64,000 nt of DNA, taken from positions 3,162,001 to 3,226,000 of the forward strand of contig CAVUHL010000003.1 of the NCBI GenBank assembly GCA_963741305.1. The letters are read 5' to 3'. The notes beneath the pieces are model-generated. The model did not search any database. It was not told the origin of the DNA and saw only the letters and a list, made by a program, of their open reading frames with translations. Positions within the stretch are counted from its first letter, which is position 1, and the number at the start of each line of letters is the position of its first letter. The position numbers and the translations under genes are program-made. The stretch comes from DATMER01 sp963741305. Lineage in GTDB: Bacteria; Acidobacteriota; Thermoanaerobaculia; Multivoradales; UBA5704. Positions 16,871 through 25,700 of this stretch are shown in pieces.

Positions 16871-17326
16871 ATGTGCAGGGATCTCGCGCTAAGAGTCACC
16901 TTGGTTGGGCTGGCGGTCCTGGCCTTCGGCTGCGGAGGAGGCTCCTCCTCTCCGACGGAGCCAGTACGGCGGGATAGCCTTGTTTTGCTCAGCGCAGAGC
17001 CCGCCCAAGGTGCGCACGTGAGGTTCGGCGAGAGGGTGCCGGTACGTGCCCGCTTCCGCTATACGTTCAGGGAACCTGCTGGCGGCAAGATCGGTGTGCT
17101 CGTGTACCCGCTGCCTTTCGGGCTGCCAATCCTCACAAATCCGCTTCTCGCCCAAGCTGTCATCGAAGGGCAGGAAGGTGAGGTGACATTGCTCTTCGAT
17201 CTTATGCTGGACGACCCTGACTTGCAGTCAGTCCCCAGGACAATCGTGGCATCCTTTGCGTTGTTTCCTCAAGGCCAGACCAGGTCGACAACGGTCGTCG
17301 AGATTCGCTACGAAGTCGATTCCTAG
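16871..17326 (+). CDS. Small lipoprotein of unknown function
   Basis: 151 residues from the ATG at 16871, preceded by GGGAGGATCT. The N-terminus has a positive start, a hydrophobic core (LVGLAVLAFG) and a lipobox cysteine at FGCGGGSSS, so it should be lipidated and held at a membrane. The mature part (LVLLSAEPAQGAHVRFGE, then several beta strands) resembles a single immunoglobulin-like or FlgD-like beta-sandwich domain. No catalytic motif. It is followed by the zinc-ribbon gene on the same strand. Confidence 0.7.
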   Translation: MCRDLALRVTLVGLAVLAFGCGGGSSSPTEPVRRDSLVLLSAEPAQGAHVRFGERVPVRARFRYTFREPAGGKIGVLVYPLPFGLPILTNPLLAQAVIEGQEGEVTLLFDLMLDDPDLQSVPRTIVASFALFPQGQTRSTTVVEIRYEVDS

Positions 17327-17363
17327 CGCCAGCCATGACTCTGCGTCTCTAACTGGAGGTTGA

Positions 17364-17642
17364 ATGGCATCACCTGTTGAAGGTTGGATTTGCACTCGGT
17401 GCGGTTTTCACGGGCAGACAAAGGAGGTCACAAAGGGTAACTCCGGGGTCGAGATTGTACTATGGTTCCTCTGTCTTCCTGGCCTAATCTACTCAATCTG
17501 GCGTTCGACATCGCGCTACGATGCCTGCCCTTCCTGCCTCGCTCCTTCTATGATTCCCGCCAATAGTCCGGAGGGTCAAAGATTGCTGGCGATGTACCAA
17601 GCGTCCACCCCATCCCCACCTACTCCGGATATGCCTAAGTAG
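17364..17642 (+). CDS. Small zinc-ribbon membrane protein
   Basis: 92 residues. CTRCGF near residue 10 and CPSC near 55 form a four-cysteine zinc ribbon. Between them lies one hydrophobic segment (VEIVLWFLCLPGLIYSIW), giving the LITAF-like or DUF-type layout in which a membrane hairpin is framed by a zinc site. The C-terminus is proline-rich (STPSPPTPDMPK). GGAGG lies upstream of the ATG. Probably membrane-associated, function unknown. Confidence 0.75.
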   Translation: MASPVEGWICTRCGFHGQTKEVTKGNSGVEIVLWFLCLPGLIYSIWRSTSRYDACPSCLAPSMIPANSPEGQRLLAMYQASTPSPPTPDMPK

Positions 17643-17904
17643 GGTAATGGAGAGCGCGCACCGAGTCGCGCAAGCCCTGGTAAAGCAGGTGCATCTCGAC
17701 CTGCGTCTTCTGCTCGCATGTATCGATGTACTCTTCTTGGCCGCTGGCAATAAGCTTCTCGTTCGCGGCGGAAAGGTCATCCACGAACTCTGCTTTACTT
17801 CGTGATCCCCAACCCGATGTATGGGTCGTGGGAAAGAAATCCGCAGGAGTAAAAGGCGGAGGGCGCGGCTGCCGCCTGAGCGATGGCCGCGCCCGCTCGA
17901 TCAA
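17635..17904 (-). CDS. Doubtful small open frame or gene remnant
   Basis: 89 codons from a TTG at 17904. The first 35 residues have the Arg/Pro-rich look of non-coding high-GC sequence, while the last 50 (FVDDLSAANEKLIASGQ onward) look like real helical protein. This suggests a remnant of a longer gene or a short protein with an unrecognised start. It overlaps the end of the zinc-ribbon gene tail to tail and abuts the dodecin stop. No homologous family recognised. Confidence 0.25.
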   Translation of the reverse strand: MIERARPSLRRQPRPPPFTPADFFPTTHTSGWGSRSKAEFVDDLSAANEKLIASGQEEYIDTCEQKTQVEMHLLYQGLRDSVRALHYPT

Positions 17905-18101
17905 TCGATCACGAAGGTGATCTTGAGGTGGACCCGGTAGTTGATGATCTTGTCGCTCTTGACTTCTACCTGCTGGTCACTGACCCAGGCGCTCCTGATG
18001 TTCTTGACGGTCTTGCCGGCGCGCTCGATGCCTTCGCGGATTGCAGCTTCGAAGCCCTCGGGCGATTCAGCGCTGATTTCGATGATCTTGGCAATGGACA
18101 T
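17901..18101 (-). CDS. Dodecin-family flavin-binding protein
   Basis: 66 residues, the normal dodecin length. The sequence fits the beta-alpha-beta-beta fold: MSIAKIIEISAESPEGFEAA, a helix with IREGIERAGKTVKNI, then AWVSDQQVEV and YRVHLKITFVID. The tryptophan in SAWVSDQQ matches the aromatic residue that stacks on flavin, and the Q pair follows it. Dodecins form hollow 12-mers that store or buffer riboflavin or FMN in the cytoplasm. The gene lies 84 bases after the cytochrome c gene on the same strand. Confidence 0.92.
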   Translation of the reverse strand: MSIAKIIEISAESPEGFEAAIREGIERAGKTVKNIRSAWVSDQQVEVKSDKIINYRVHLKITFVID

Positions 18102-18185
18102 GGTGTTCCCCTTTCTCGATTGCAGACCTGCTGGACGCCCTTTCTATCCCACATTCCGCTCTGAGCCAAGGGCTTCTCCAGGCGG

Positions 18186-18545
18186 CTACTTCTTTTCCTC
18201 CTTCTGGAGCCAGGCGATCAGGGCGCCGATCTCCTCGTCGCTGCCCGTGAACTGCTTGCCGTGCTTCTTGCCGTTGATGTTGGCCGTTTTGCGCAGGTAG
18301 GCGTTGAGGAGCGTCGCATCCCTCTTGGAGAGCCCCACGAGATCCGGTCCCTTCATCTTTTCGGACTTGACCGCCGCCACGATGCCGGCGGGTGGCACCG
18401 AGTGGCACAGGTTGCACTTCTGGGCGAGGAAGATCTGCTTGCCGTCCAGCACCTTGGGGGCCTGGGCAGCACCGGGGCCGGAGCACAGGAAGGTGAGCAG
18501 GCCTACCGCCAGTACGATCGAGAGGGTGAATCCGATGGTTCTCAT
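18186..18545 (-). CDS. Secreted monohaem cytochrome c
   Basis: 119 residues from the ATG at 18545, with GGAGCTGCT just upstream. A signal peptide (TLSIVLAVGLLTFLCSGPGAAQA) precedes a class I cytochrome c domain: haem motif CNLCH near residue 45, and methionine ligand candidate in SEKMKGPDL. The C-terminus is lysine-rich (WLQKEEKK). It would carry electrons in the periplasm. Upstream lies the divergent sulfotransferase gene. Confidence 0.9.
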   Translation of the reverse strand: MRTIGFTLSIVLAVGLLTFLCSGPGAAQAPKVLDGKQIFLAQKCNLCHSVPPAGIVAAVKSEKMKGPDLVGLSKRDATLLNAYLRKTANINGKKHGKQFTGSDEEIGALIAWLQKEEKK

Positions 18546-18683
18546 AGCAGCTCCTTTCCTCGGGATGTTATCCCGAGGCGAATGAGGACATGCACGGCCC
18601 GGACCTGCCACATCCCGCCGGGTAGTTTTCCGGCGCCGTTCTCCCCCGCCGTTATAAGCTCCTCCTCCAAGGAGACAACCTCG

Positions 18684-19799
18684 ATGACGGTCCGGCTCGA
18701 GCACCAGTGGAGTCTGGGGCACAACTACCTCGCCGGGATCACGGCGGACACATGGTGGCGGCTGCTGCGTGCGAACCGCTTTGCCGTCGATCCCGTGTAC
18801 TGGCACCGCGCGGCGTTCGTCTCCTTGCTCAGCCTGCTGAACTCCTGGTACCGGCGGCGGGAGGAGAAGCTCTACGGCGAGGCCGTTGCGAAAACCGAGC
18901 TCGCCGGCCCGCCGGTCTTCGTCCTCGGCCACTGGCGCAGCGGCACCACCCACCTGCACAACCTGCTCGCGCTCGACGGCCAGTTCGGCTTCGCCAACAC
19001 CTACCAGGTCGTCAACCCGCACACGTTCCTGACCACCGAGGAATTCAACACACGCCGCTTCCGCGCACTGCTACCCGATACGCGCCCCATGGACAACATG
19101 GCGCTCTCCTTCGACGCGCCCCAGGAGGACGAGTTCGCGCCCACCCTGATCTGCCTGCGCTCCCTCTACCCCGGCATCTCGTTCCCGCGCAACACCGCGT
19201 ACTACGAGCGCTACCTGACCTTCCGCGGCGTGCCGCAGGCCGAGATCGACGAGTGGAAGGCCGCCTTCCTCTGGTTCCTTCGCAAGCTGACTATCAATCA
19301 GGGCAAGCCGCTCGTCCTCAAGTCGCCGCCCCACACCGCGCGCGTGCGCCTGCTCCTCGAAATGTTCCCGGACGCCCGCTTCGTGCACATCCACCGCGAC
19401 CCGTATACGGTATTCCGCTCGTTCCTGCACTATTACGACACGGCCGGTTGGTACACCTACTTGCAGAAACCCGACCTCGGCGCGCTCGAAGGCCTGATCC
19501 TCGACCGCTACGCCGTGATGTACGAGGCCTACTTCGAGGAGAGGGCCCTGATCCCTCCGGGCAAGCTGCACGAGATCGCGTTCGCGGACCTCGACGCCGA
19601 TCCCATCGGCCAGACCGCGGCCATCTACGAGCGGCTGGACCTGCCCGGCTTCGAACGCTTCGAGCCGAAGCTGCGCGGCTACGTCGAATCGCTCCAAGGC
19701 TACAAGAAGAACCGTTACGAGCACCTGCCGGCCGAGACGCGCGAGCGGGTCTTCCGTGCCTGGCGCCGCAGCTTCGAGGAGTGGGGATATCCGGCGTGA
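18684..19799 (+). CDS. Sulfotransferase-family protein
   Basis: 371 residues from the ATG at 18684, preceded by AAGGAG. The PAPS 5'-phosphosulfate loop is GHWRSGTTHLHNLL near 90, and the 3'-phosphate region is PDARFVHIHRDPYTVFRS near 230. It belongs to the bacterial sulfotransferase_3-like group and should move a sulfate from PAPS to a hydroxyl or amine of an unknown acceptor. Its stop overlaps the P450 start as GTGA at 19796-19799, so the two are translationally coupled and may act on the same small molecule or lipid. Confidence 0.9.
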   Translation: MTVRLEHQWSLGHNYLAGITADTWWRLLRANRFAVDPVYWHRAAFVSLLSLLNSWYRRREEKLYGEAVAKTELAGPPVFVLGHWRSGTTHLHNLLALDGQFGFANTYQVVNPHTFLTTEEFNTRRFRALLPDTRPMDNMALSFDAPQEDEFAPTLICLRSLYPGISFPRNTAYYERYLTFRGVPQAEIDEWKAAFLWFLRKLTINQGKPLVLKSPPHTARVRLLLEMFPDARFVHIHRDPYTVFRSFLHYYDTAGWYTYLQKPDLGALEGLILDRYAVMYEAYFEERALIPPGKLHEIAFADLDADPIGQTAAIYERLDLPGFERFEPKLRGYVESLQGYKKNRYEHLPAETRERVFRAWRRSFEEWGYPA

Positions 19800-21166
19800 G
19801 GGCCCGCGTGGTTGACCGCGCAACTGCGCTGACCGCCCCCGGCCCGCGCGGCCTGCCGCTCCTGGGCAACCTTCTCCCCTTCCGCCGCGACGTGCTTCGG
19901 CTGCTCGTCGAGTCGCGCGACCGCTTCGGCGACCTTGTCCGCTTCCGGCTGGGCCCCAACGTCGTCCACCTCGCCGCCCATCCGGACCTCATCCGCCAGG
20001 TGCTCCAGGAGCGCGCCGACCTCTACGACAAGGAGACGCGCAGCTCCCTTCGCATCCGGGAGATGACCGGCCTCGGCCTGCTCACCGCAAACGGCGAGAG
20101 CTGGCGCCGCGAGCGCCGGCTGATCCAGCCCGCCTTCTGTCCCGCTGCCGTGGCCGGTTTCGTAAAGCGAATGACTGAGGCCGCGGCCTCGATGCTGGAG
20201 CGCTGGGAGCGCCTCGCCGCGGAAGGCCGTCCGCTCGACGTCGCCTCCGAGATGATGCGGCTCACCTACACCATCGTCGGCCGGACCCTGTTCAGCGCGG
20301 ACGTCGCATCGGATGCCGGCGAGGTGGAGCACGCCATGGCCGTGATGCTCGGCCACACCTACGGGCGCCTGGAGAGGATCGTGGCGCCGCCATCCTGGCT
20401 TCCCACACCGGGCAACCTCCGTTTCAACAGGGCGCTCGCGGCGGTGGACCGCGTCGTCTACCGCATCCTTTCCGAGCGCCGGTCCGAGCGCCGGCGCACG
20501 CCGGCGGACAGCCACGACCTGCTCTCGCTCCTGCTGCGCGAGCGCGACGAAGAGACCGGTGCGGGCATGAGCGATCCGCAGCTCCGCAACGAAACGATCA
20601 CACTCCTCCTCGCCGGTCACGAGACCACGGCGAACGCGCTCGCCTGGGCCTTCTACCTCCTCGCGAAGCACCCTGAAGAGATGGAGCGTTTGCATGCCGA
20701 GGCCGTCAAGGCGACGGATGAGGCGGACTTCGCCTCGCTCCCCTGCACCGAGAGGGCCTTCAAGGAGGCGATGCGCCTCTACCCTCCGATCTGGGCGATG
20801 GAGCGCCGCGCCGTCGCGGAGGACGAGCTCGGCGGCTTCCGCATTCCAGCGGGATCGACCGTCGTCCTCAGCCCCTGGGTCACGCACCGCCACCCGGACC
20901 TCTGGCACGAGCCCGAGCGGTTCGACCCCGGACGCTTCTCCGAGGAGAGGACCGAAAGACGGCCGCCGTTCTCCTACATCCCCTTCGGCGCGGGGCCGCG
21001 CTTCTGCGTCGGCGGCCACTTCGCCATGGTCGAAGGGGTGACCGTCCTCGCGATGGTCCTGCGGCGCTGGCGGCTTCAGCTGGTCCCGGGCCACCCCGTC
21101 GTGCCCAAGCCGGGGATCACCCTGCGAGCCCGCGACGGCGTGCGGGCCACCCTGGAGCCCTGGTAA
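19796..21166 (+). CDS. Cytochrome P450
   Basis: 456 residues from a GTG overlapping the sulfotransferase stop. P450 landmarks in order: TAPGPRGLPLLGNL proline-rich hinge, WRRERRLIQPAF C-helix, AGHETTANAL oxygen-activation motif of helix I, EAMRLYPP ExxR motif, and FGAGPRFCVGGHFA haem-thiolate loop. No membrane anchor is present. It resembles CYP4/CYP102-like bacterial fatty-acid or terpenoid hydroxylases more than CYP107-type enzymes, but substrate is inference. No ferredoxin gene is adjacent, so it must draw on redox partners elsewhere. A hydroxylation-then-sulfation pair is likely with its neighbour. Confidence 0.95.
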   Translation: MRARVVDRATALTAPGPRGLPLLGNLLPFRRDVLRLLVESRDRFGDLVRFRLGPNVVHLAAHPDLIRQVLQERADLYDKETRSSLRIREMTGLGLLTANGESWRRERRLIQPAFCPAAVAGFVKRMTEAAASMLERWERLAAEGRPLDVASEMMRLTYTIVGRTLFSADVASDAGEVEHAMAVMLGHTYGRLERIVAPPSWLPTPGNLRFNRALAAVDRVVYRILSERRSERRRTPADSHDLLSLLLRERDEETGAGMSDPQLRNETITLLLAGHETTANALAWAFYLLAKHPEEMERLHAEAVKATDEADFASLPCTERAFKEAMRLYPPIWAMERRAVAEDELGGFRIPAGSTVVLSPWVTHRHPDLWHEPERFDPGRFSEERTERRPPFSYIPFGAGPRFCVGGHFAMVEGVTVLAMVLRRWRLQLVPGHPVVPKPGITLRARDGVRATLEPW

Positions 21167-21263
21167 ACCGGGTGCTGGGCTGGCGGGGAGCCGTCGCGCT
21201 GCCCTCTGCTAAGCTTCGGGGCCAACACCATGCGCGGCAAAGCCTTTCAGGGAGATCCGATCG

Positions 21264-21647
21264 ATGAGACAGGTGCAAAGCATGCTCGGCCTGCTGGCTG
21301 GAGCAATCCTGGTCCTGAGCAGCGCCGCCCACTCCGTGCTCGGCTGGAAGCAGATGCAGGGAGGGCTCGCGGCCGCGAACGTCCCGCCTGACCTCATAGA
21401 AGGCGTCAGGGTCGGCTGGCTCTTCGGCGGGGTCGCCATCCTCACCTTCGGCTGCATCGCGATCGCGATATTCGCGAACGTCCTCCGCGGCCGGGTGGTC
21501 TCTCTCGTCCCCACCGCCCTTATCGCACTCGCCTACATGTGGTTCGGAGCCTGGGCGCTGGTCACGAGCGGGAATCCTTTCTTCTACATCTTCATCGTTC
21601 CCGGCTTCATGCTCGCCATCGCTTCCATTCCGAGGCGGGCATCCTGA
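21264..21647 (+). CDS. Four-helix membrane protein of unknown function
   Basis: 127 residues with about four hydrophobic segments: LAGAILVLSSAAHSVLGW, VGWLFGGVAILTFGC, IAIAIFANVL and ALIALAYMWFG plus a C-terminal one. GGGAGATC precedes the ATG. It has no catalytic motif. It stands between the P450 gene and the ABC exporter genes, same strand, 97 bases after the former and 20 before the latter. Function unknown. Confidence 0.7.
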   Translation: MRQVQSMLGLLAGAILVLSSAAHSVLGWKQMQGGLAAANVPPDLIEGVRVGWLFGGVAILTFGCIAIAIFANVLRGRVVSLVPTALIALAYMWFGAWALVTSGNPFFYIFIVPGFMLAIASIPRRAS

Positions 21648-21667
21648 TGTGCTAATTTCTCTCCCCC

Positions 21668-22603
21668 ATGGCATCCCCGAACCCATCCGCCGCCGTCCGC
21701 TGCCGCGGCCTCGTCAAGCGCTTCGACGACGTCGTAGCAGTCGCCGGGCTCGATCTCGAGATCGCGCGCGGCGAGTGCTTCGGCCTGCTGGGGCCCAATG
21801 GCGCGGGCAAGACCACGACCATCGAGATCCTGGAAGGGCTGACCGAGCCGGACGAGGGCGAGGTCGAGGTGCTCGGCACGACCTGGAAGGGGGATGGCCG
21901 CGGCCTCCGCGAGAAGCTCGGCGTCTCCCTCCAGGAGACGCAGCTCAACGAAAAGCTCACCGTCGCCGAGACGCTGCGCCTGTTCCGCTCCTTCTACCGC
22001 GAGGGGCGCGACCCCGAGCAGGTCTTAGCCGCGCTCGCCCTGGACGAGAAGCGCGACGCCCGCGTGGGCAAGCTCTCCGGCGGCCAGAAGCAACGCCTCG
22101 CCGTGGCCTGCGCCCTCGTTGGGGATCCCGAGCTGCTGTTCCTCGACGAGCCGACCACGGGCCTCGATCCGCAGAGCCGTCTGCAGCTCTGGCAGCAGGT
22201 CACCGCCTTCCGCGAGCAGGGCGGCACGATCCTGCTCACCACACACTACATGGATGAGGCCGAGCGCCTGTGCGACCGCATCGCGATCGTCGATCACGGC
22301 AAGGTCATCGCCCTCGGCACGCCGGCCGAGCTCATCCGCTCGCTGCAGGCCGCCGACGTGGTCGAGCTGCTCTCGGAGCCCATGCTCTCGGAGGAGGAGC
22401 TGCGGCGCCTCCCCGGTGTTTCGGACGTTCATCGGCGCGGCCCCAACTGGGCGCTGGCCGTCCACTCCGTCACGGAGAGCGTGCCGCCGCTGCTCGCCGC
22501 GGTCGAAAAGGCAGGCGCGCGGTTGACCCACCTCTCGACCCACCGCGCCACGCTCGAAGACCTGTTCGTCTCCCTCACCGGCCGGGAGCTGCGCGATGCC
22601 TGA
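21668..22603 (+). CDS. ABC-2-type exporter ATPase
   Basis: 311 residues. Walker A GPNGAGKTTTIEIL, Q-loop SLQETQLNEKLTV, signature LSGGQKQRLAVA, Walker B LLFLDEPTTGLD and switch histidine LLTTHYMDEAERL are all present. A C-terminal domain of about 80 residues (from 215) follows, as in drug- or lipid-exporting CcmA/DrrA-like ATPases. It overlaps the permease gene by 8 bases and forms a transporter with it. Substrate unknown. Confidence 0.95.
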   Translation: MASPNPSAAVRCRGLVKRFDDVVAVAGLDLEIARGECFGLLGPNGAGKTTTIEILEGLTEPDEGEVEVLGTTWKGDGRGLREKLGVSLQETQLNEKLTVAETLRLFRSFYREGRDPEQVLAALALDEKRDARVGKLSGGQKQRLAVACALVGDPELLFLDEPTTGLDPQSRLQLWQQVTAFREQGGTILLTTHYMDEAERLCDRIAIVDHGKVIALGTPAELIRSLQAADVVELLSEPMLSEEELRRLPGVSDVHRRGPNWALAVHSVTESVPPLLAAVEKAGARLTHLSTHRATLEDLFVSLTGRELRDA

Positions 22604-23639
22604 GAGCACCCGATTCAATGCCCTTCGCGAGCTGACCGTTGCCAAGGTCAAGGAGTTCCTGCGCGAGCCGGAGGCGGTCTTCTGGGTGTTCCTCTTCCCG
22701 GTGCTGCTCGCGGTCGTGCTCGGCTTCGCCTTCCGCGAGAAGCCGCCGGACCGCATCCCGATCGGCGTCATCTCCAGCCCGGCTTCGGGGCAAGCGATCA
22801 CCGTGCTGTCGCGCTCGCCCGCTCTGCTGCCCAAGGCGTACTCTGCAGACGAAGGCCGCAACGCCCTGCGTACGGGCAAGATCTCGCTGCTCGTCGAGAC
22901 CGGCCCGCCGGTCGTCTTCCACCTCGACGAGACCCGTCCCGACTCGCGCATCGCGCGGCTCGCCGCGGACGACGCCCTGCAGCGCGCCGCCGGCCGGGCC
23001 GATCCGCTGCCCGTGCGCGACGAAAAAGTGACCGAAAAGGGCTCGCGCTACATTGACTTCCTGATCCCCGGCCTACTCGGCATGAACCTGATGGGTACGG
23101 GCATCTGGAGCCTTGCCTTCTCGATCACCTCGGCGCGCAGCCGCCGGGTGCTCAAGCGCCTGGTCGCCACCCCGATGCGGCGCGGCGACTACCTGTTGTC
23201 TCAGATCCTGGGCAGGCTGGCCTTCCTATTGCCCGAGATCCTTCTGCTCGCGGGCTTCGGCTGGCTGGCGTTCGACGTGCCGATGCGCGGATCCATGATC
23301 CTGTTCCTCGCGCTCTGTCTTCTGGGGACGATGTCCTTCTGCGGCCTGGGTCTCCTGATCGCCTCGCGGGTGCGCACCGTCGAAGGAGTGAGCGGCCTCG
23401 CCAACTTCGTCATGATGCCGATGTGGCTGCTCTCCGGGGTCTTCTTCTCCACCGAGAGGTTCCCGGACATGGTCCAGCCCCTGATCCGCGCCCTGCCTTT
23501 GACGGCGCTCAACGAGGCCCTGCGCGGGATCATGAACGAGGGACAGGGCCTCATGGAAATCGCGCCGCAGCTCGCCATTATCACTGCCTGGGGTTTGGTC
23601 AGCTTCGCTATCGCCCTCAAGATCTTCCGCTGGAAGTAA
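22596..23639 (+). CDS. ABC-2-type exporter permease
   Basis: 347 residues. One N-terminal helix (AVFWVFLFPVLLAVVLGFAF) is followed by a large extracytoplasmic domain (about 45-150) and five further helices between 155 and 345, the layout of ABC-2 permeases of the YhgE/DrrB type. The start overlaps the ATPase gene. Together they should export a lipid, drug or polymer. Confidence 0.92.
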   Translation: MPESTRFNALRELTVAKVKEFLREPEAVFWVFLFPVLLAVVLGFAFREKPPDRIPIGVISSPASGQAITVLSRSPALLPKAYSADEGRNALRTGKISLLVETGPPVVFHLDETRPDSRIARLAADDALQRAAGRADPLPVRDEKVTEKGSRYIDFLIPGLLGMNLMGTGIWSLAFSITSARSRRVLKRLVATPMRRGDYLLSQILGRLAFLLPEILLLAGFGWLAFDVPMRGSMILFLALCLLGTMSFCGLGLLIASRVRTVEGVSGLANFVMMPMWLLSGVFFSTERFPDMVQPLIRALPLTALNEALRGIMNEGQGLMEIAPQLAIITAWGLVSFAIALKIFRWK

Positions 23640-23860
23640 GCGGAAAAAGGCGCGGCGGTCCGTCTGAGAACGTGTGAAGACGTTCTCCTCCTGCTCTCCC
23701 TATAGCAACCTGCAACGAACCGCATATGTAGTCCTGTTGCTTTGACGTTGTTAAGGCAGGGCTGTAGGATCAAGGACGTGCCCCACTCACCTTTCCCCGG
23801 CTCCCGCTGAAAAGCACTGCCTCCCAATCTTCTCCTCTCCAACCTCACACAGGAGGAACC

Positions 23861-25567
23861 ATGAAAGACTCGATTCTCTTCTGGAACGCAGTAGCGCTCG
23901 AAGCCAACCGCATCAGCCACAGCGACCCCGACAAGCGGGAGCAGAACGGTCCGGTGCTCTCGGCACGGGCGCTCGCGATCGTCCACATCGCGATGTACGA
24001 CGCCTACGCCGGGGCCATCAACGACCCGGCGAACTACCCACGCTACTTCACGACGACTCCGCCAATGCCGGATCCCGGCACTCTCGTGCCGGAAGCCGTA
24101 GCGGGCGCCGCATATACGACTCTGAGCGCCCTCTACCGAGCACAAAGGGAATCGTTCCGCGCACAGTTGGCCTGTTTCGACGTTGCAAAACCCGACAAAC
24201 CCGAGGATCCCGCCAATTCCCCGGGCTACAGGTTCGGGGTGGAAGTAGCCAACACCCTCCTGGATCTGCGGAAAGACGACATGGACTCCAGGGACTGTGG
24301 CTACAAGTTTTCGATGTGCCGCGGCCGGCATCGCATCGATCCCGACAACCCGGGACAGGGTTTTCACGCGCCGTACTATGGAGCGCAGACCGGGGGGTTC
24401 GCGGTCACCAAGCGGCACAAGTTGAAGCCGCCGCCCTTCGACAACGGCAAGGATCCCAAGTACGTGCACGCGCTGAGGAACGTCCGGGCCAAGGGCATCC
24501 GGCCGGACTTGACGGCGACCTTGCCCGGCGGGCTCTTCCCGGGCCGGCGCACCCCGGAGGACACCCTCCAAGGCATCTACTGGGGGTATGACGGCGCGAA
24601 CCGGCTCGGCACACCCCCGCGCATGTACAACCAGATCATCCGCAAGCTGGCCATCAAGAAAGAGAACTCCGAAGGCGGCAACGCCCGGCTCTTCGCTTTG
24701 GTCAACGCGGCCATGGGCGATGCCGGCGTCATGGCCTGGGAACAGAAGTACTGCCACGACTTCTGGCGCCCGGTGGTCGGCATCCGCGAGCACGACGAGA
24801 CGTTTGGGCCGGATGCACCCTACGAAGGCAACATCAACTTCAATGCGGGCGACCCGGGCTGGCTGCCCCTCGGGGCGCCGAGCACCAACTCGACGGACGC
24901 GAAGAACTTCACGCCGAACTTCCCCGCCTATCCGTCCGGCCACGCCACGTTCGGAGCCGCGGCCCTCCACATGACCCGGATGTTCTACGGCATCGATCCG
25001 AACGACAAGGGAGGCGACGAGCTGTTCGAAGACCTCTACTTCGTTTCGGACGAATACAACGGCGGCAACCGCGACAACACCGACACGGTGCGTCCGCGGC
25101 ACACGCGCTACTTCCCCAAGGGCCTCTGGCAGATGATCATCGAGAACGGCCTCAGCCGCGTCTATCTGGGAGTCCACTGGATCTTCGACGCCTTCGACTT
25201 CAAGCTCGACGGCGACGAGTTGAAGCCCGACTTGGCCGACGAGGAGATCGGCGGCGTGGGCCTGGGTCTGCGGATCGCCAGGGACATCTTCCAGTGGGGA
25301 GACGGGAAGGGGCCCAGACAAGCCAAGGACGCGAAGCCCACGATCGAGACGCCGGCGACCGGACCGATGCCCGTGACTCCCACGCAGCCGGCTTCGCTGG
25401 CGGGCTGTGCCGATACGAAGGAGTGTGCCGGCAAGAAGAAGAAGGAGGAGCCCGGCGAGGACAAAGGAATGGTCCAGGAAGCCTTCCCCCAGGCGTCCTC
25501 GCGGCGGGAGTCTTCCACGCAGGGCACGTCCCAGAGCGCCTACCCCTCCGGGCTCTCCCGAAGGTGA
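23861..25567 (+). CDS. Vanadium-dependent haloperoxidase-like PAP2-fold protein
   Basis: 568 residues, good ribosome site AGGAGG. The C-terminal two-thirds carries the vanadate/phosphate site shared by haloperoxidases and PAP2 phosphatases: CHDFWRPVVGIRE (K/R-x-x-x-x-R region), FPAYPSGHATFG (PSGH) and SRVYLGVHWIFDAFD (SRxxxGxHxxxD). The N-terminal helix MYDAYAGAINDPANYPRY is typical of the haloperoxidase family. No signal peptide is visible. After about 500 the chain is a low-complexity Lys/Glu/Ser tail. Such enzymes oxidise halides with peroxide, though many family members are phosphatases. The next gene on the strand lies 133 bases on. Confidence 0.88.
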   Translation: MKDSILFWNAVALEANRISHSDPDKREQNGPVLSARALAIVHIAMYDAYAGAINDPANYPRYFTTTPPMPDPGTLVPEAVAGAAYTTLSALYRAQRESFRAQLACFDVAKPDKPEDPANSPGYRFGVEVANTLLDLRKDDMDSRDCGYKFSMCRGRHRIDPDNPGQGFHAPYYGAQTGGFAVTKRHKLKPPPFDNGKDPKYVHALRNVRAKGIRPDLTATLPGGLFPGRRTPEDTLQGIYWGYDGANRLGTPPRMYNQIIRKLAIKKENSEGGNARLFALVNAAMGDAGVMAWEQKYCHDFWRPVVGIREHDETFGPDAPYEGNINFNAGDPGWLPLGAPSTNSTDAKNFTPNFPAYPSGHATFGAAALHMTRMFYGIDPNDKGGDELFEDLYFVSDEYNGGNRDNTDTVRPRHTRYFPKGLWQMIIENGLSRVYLGVHWIFDAFDFKLDGDELKPDLADEEIGGVGLGLRIARDIFQWGDGKGPRQAKDAKPTIETPATGPMPVTPTQPASLAGCADTKECAGKKKKEEPGEDKGMVQEAFPQASSRRESSTQGTSQSAYPSGLSRR

Positions 25568-25700
25568 CGCGTGGATAGGCCCCCGGCTTCGGGAACCGGA
25601 GCCGGCGGCTCCCCCGCTTCCCCACCCTCGAAGTTGAGGAAGGATGCTCCAAAAGCGTGTAACATCTCCTCCCTCCGTACTCAACGAGGGAGGAGAGCGC

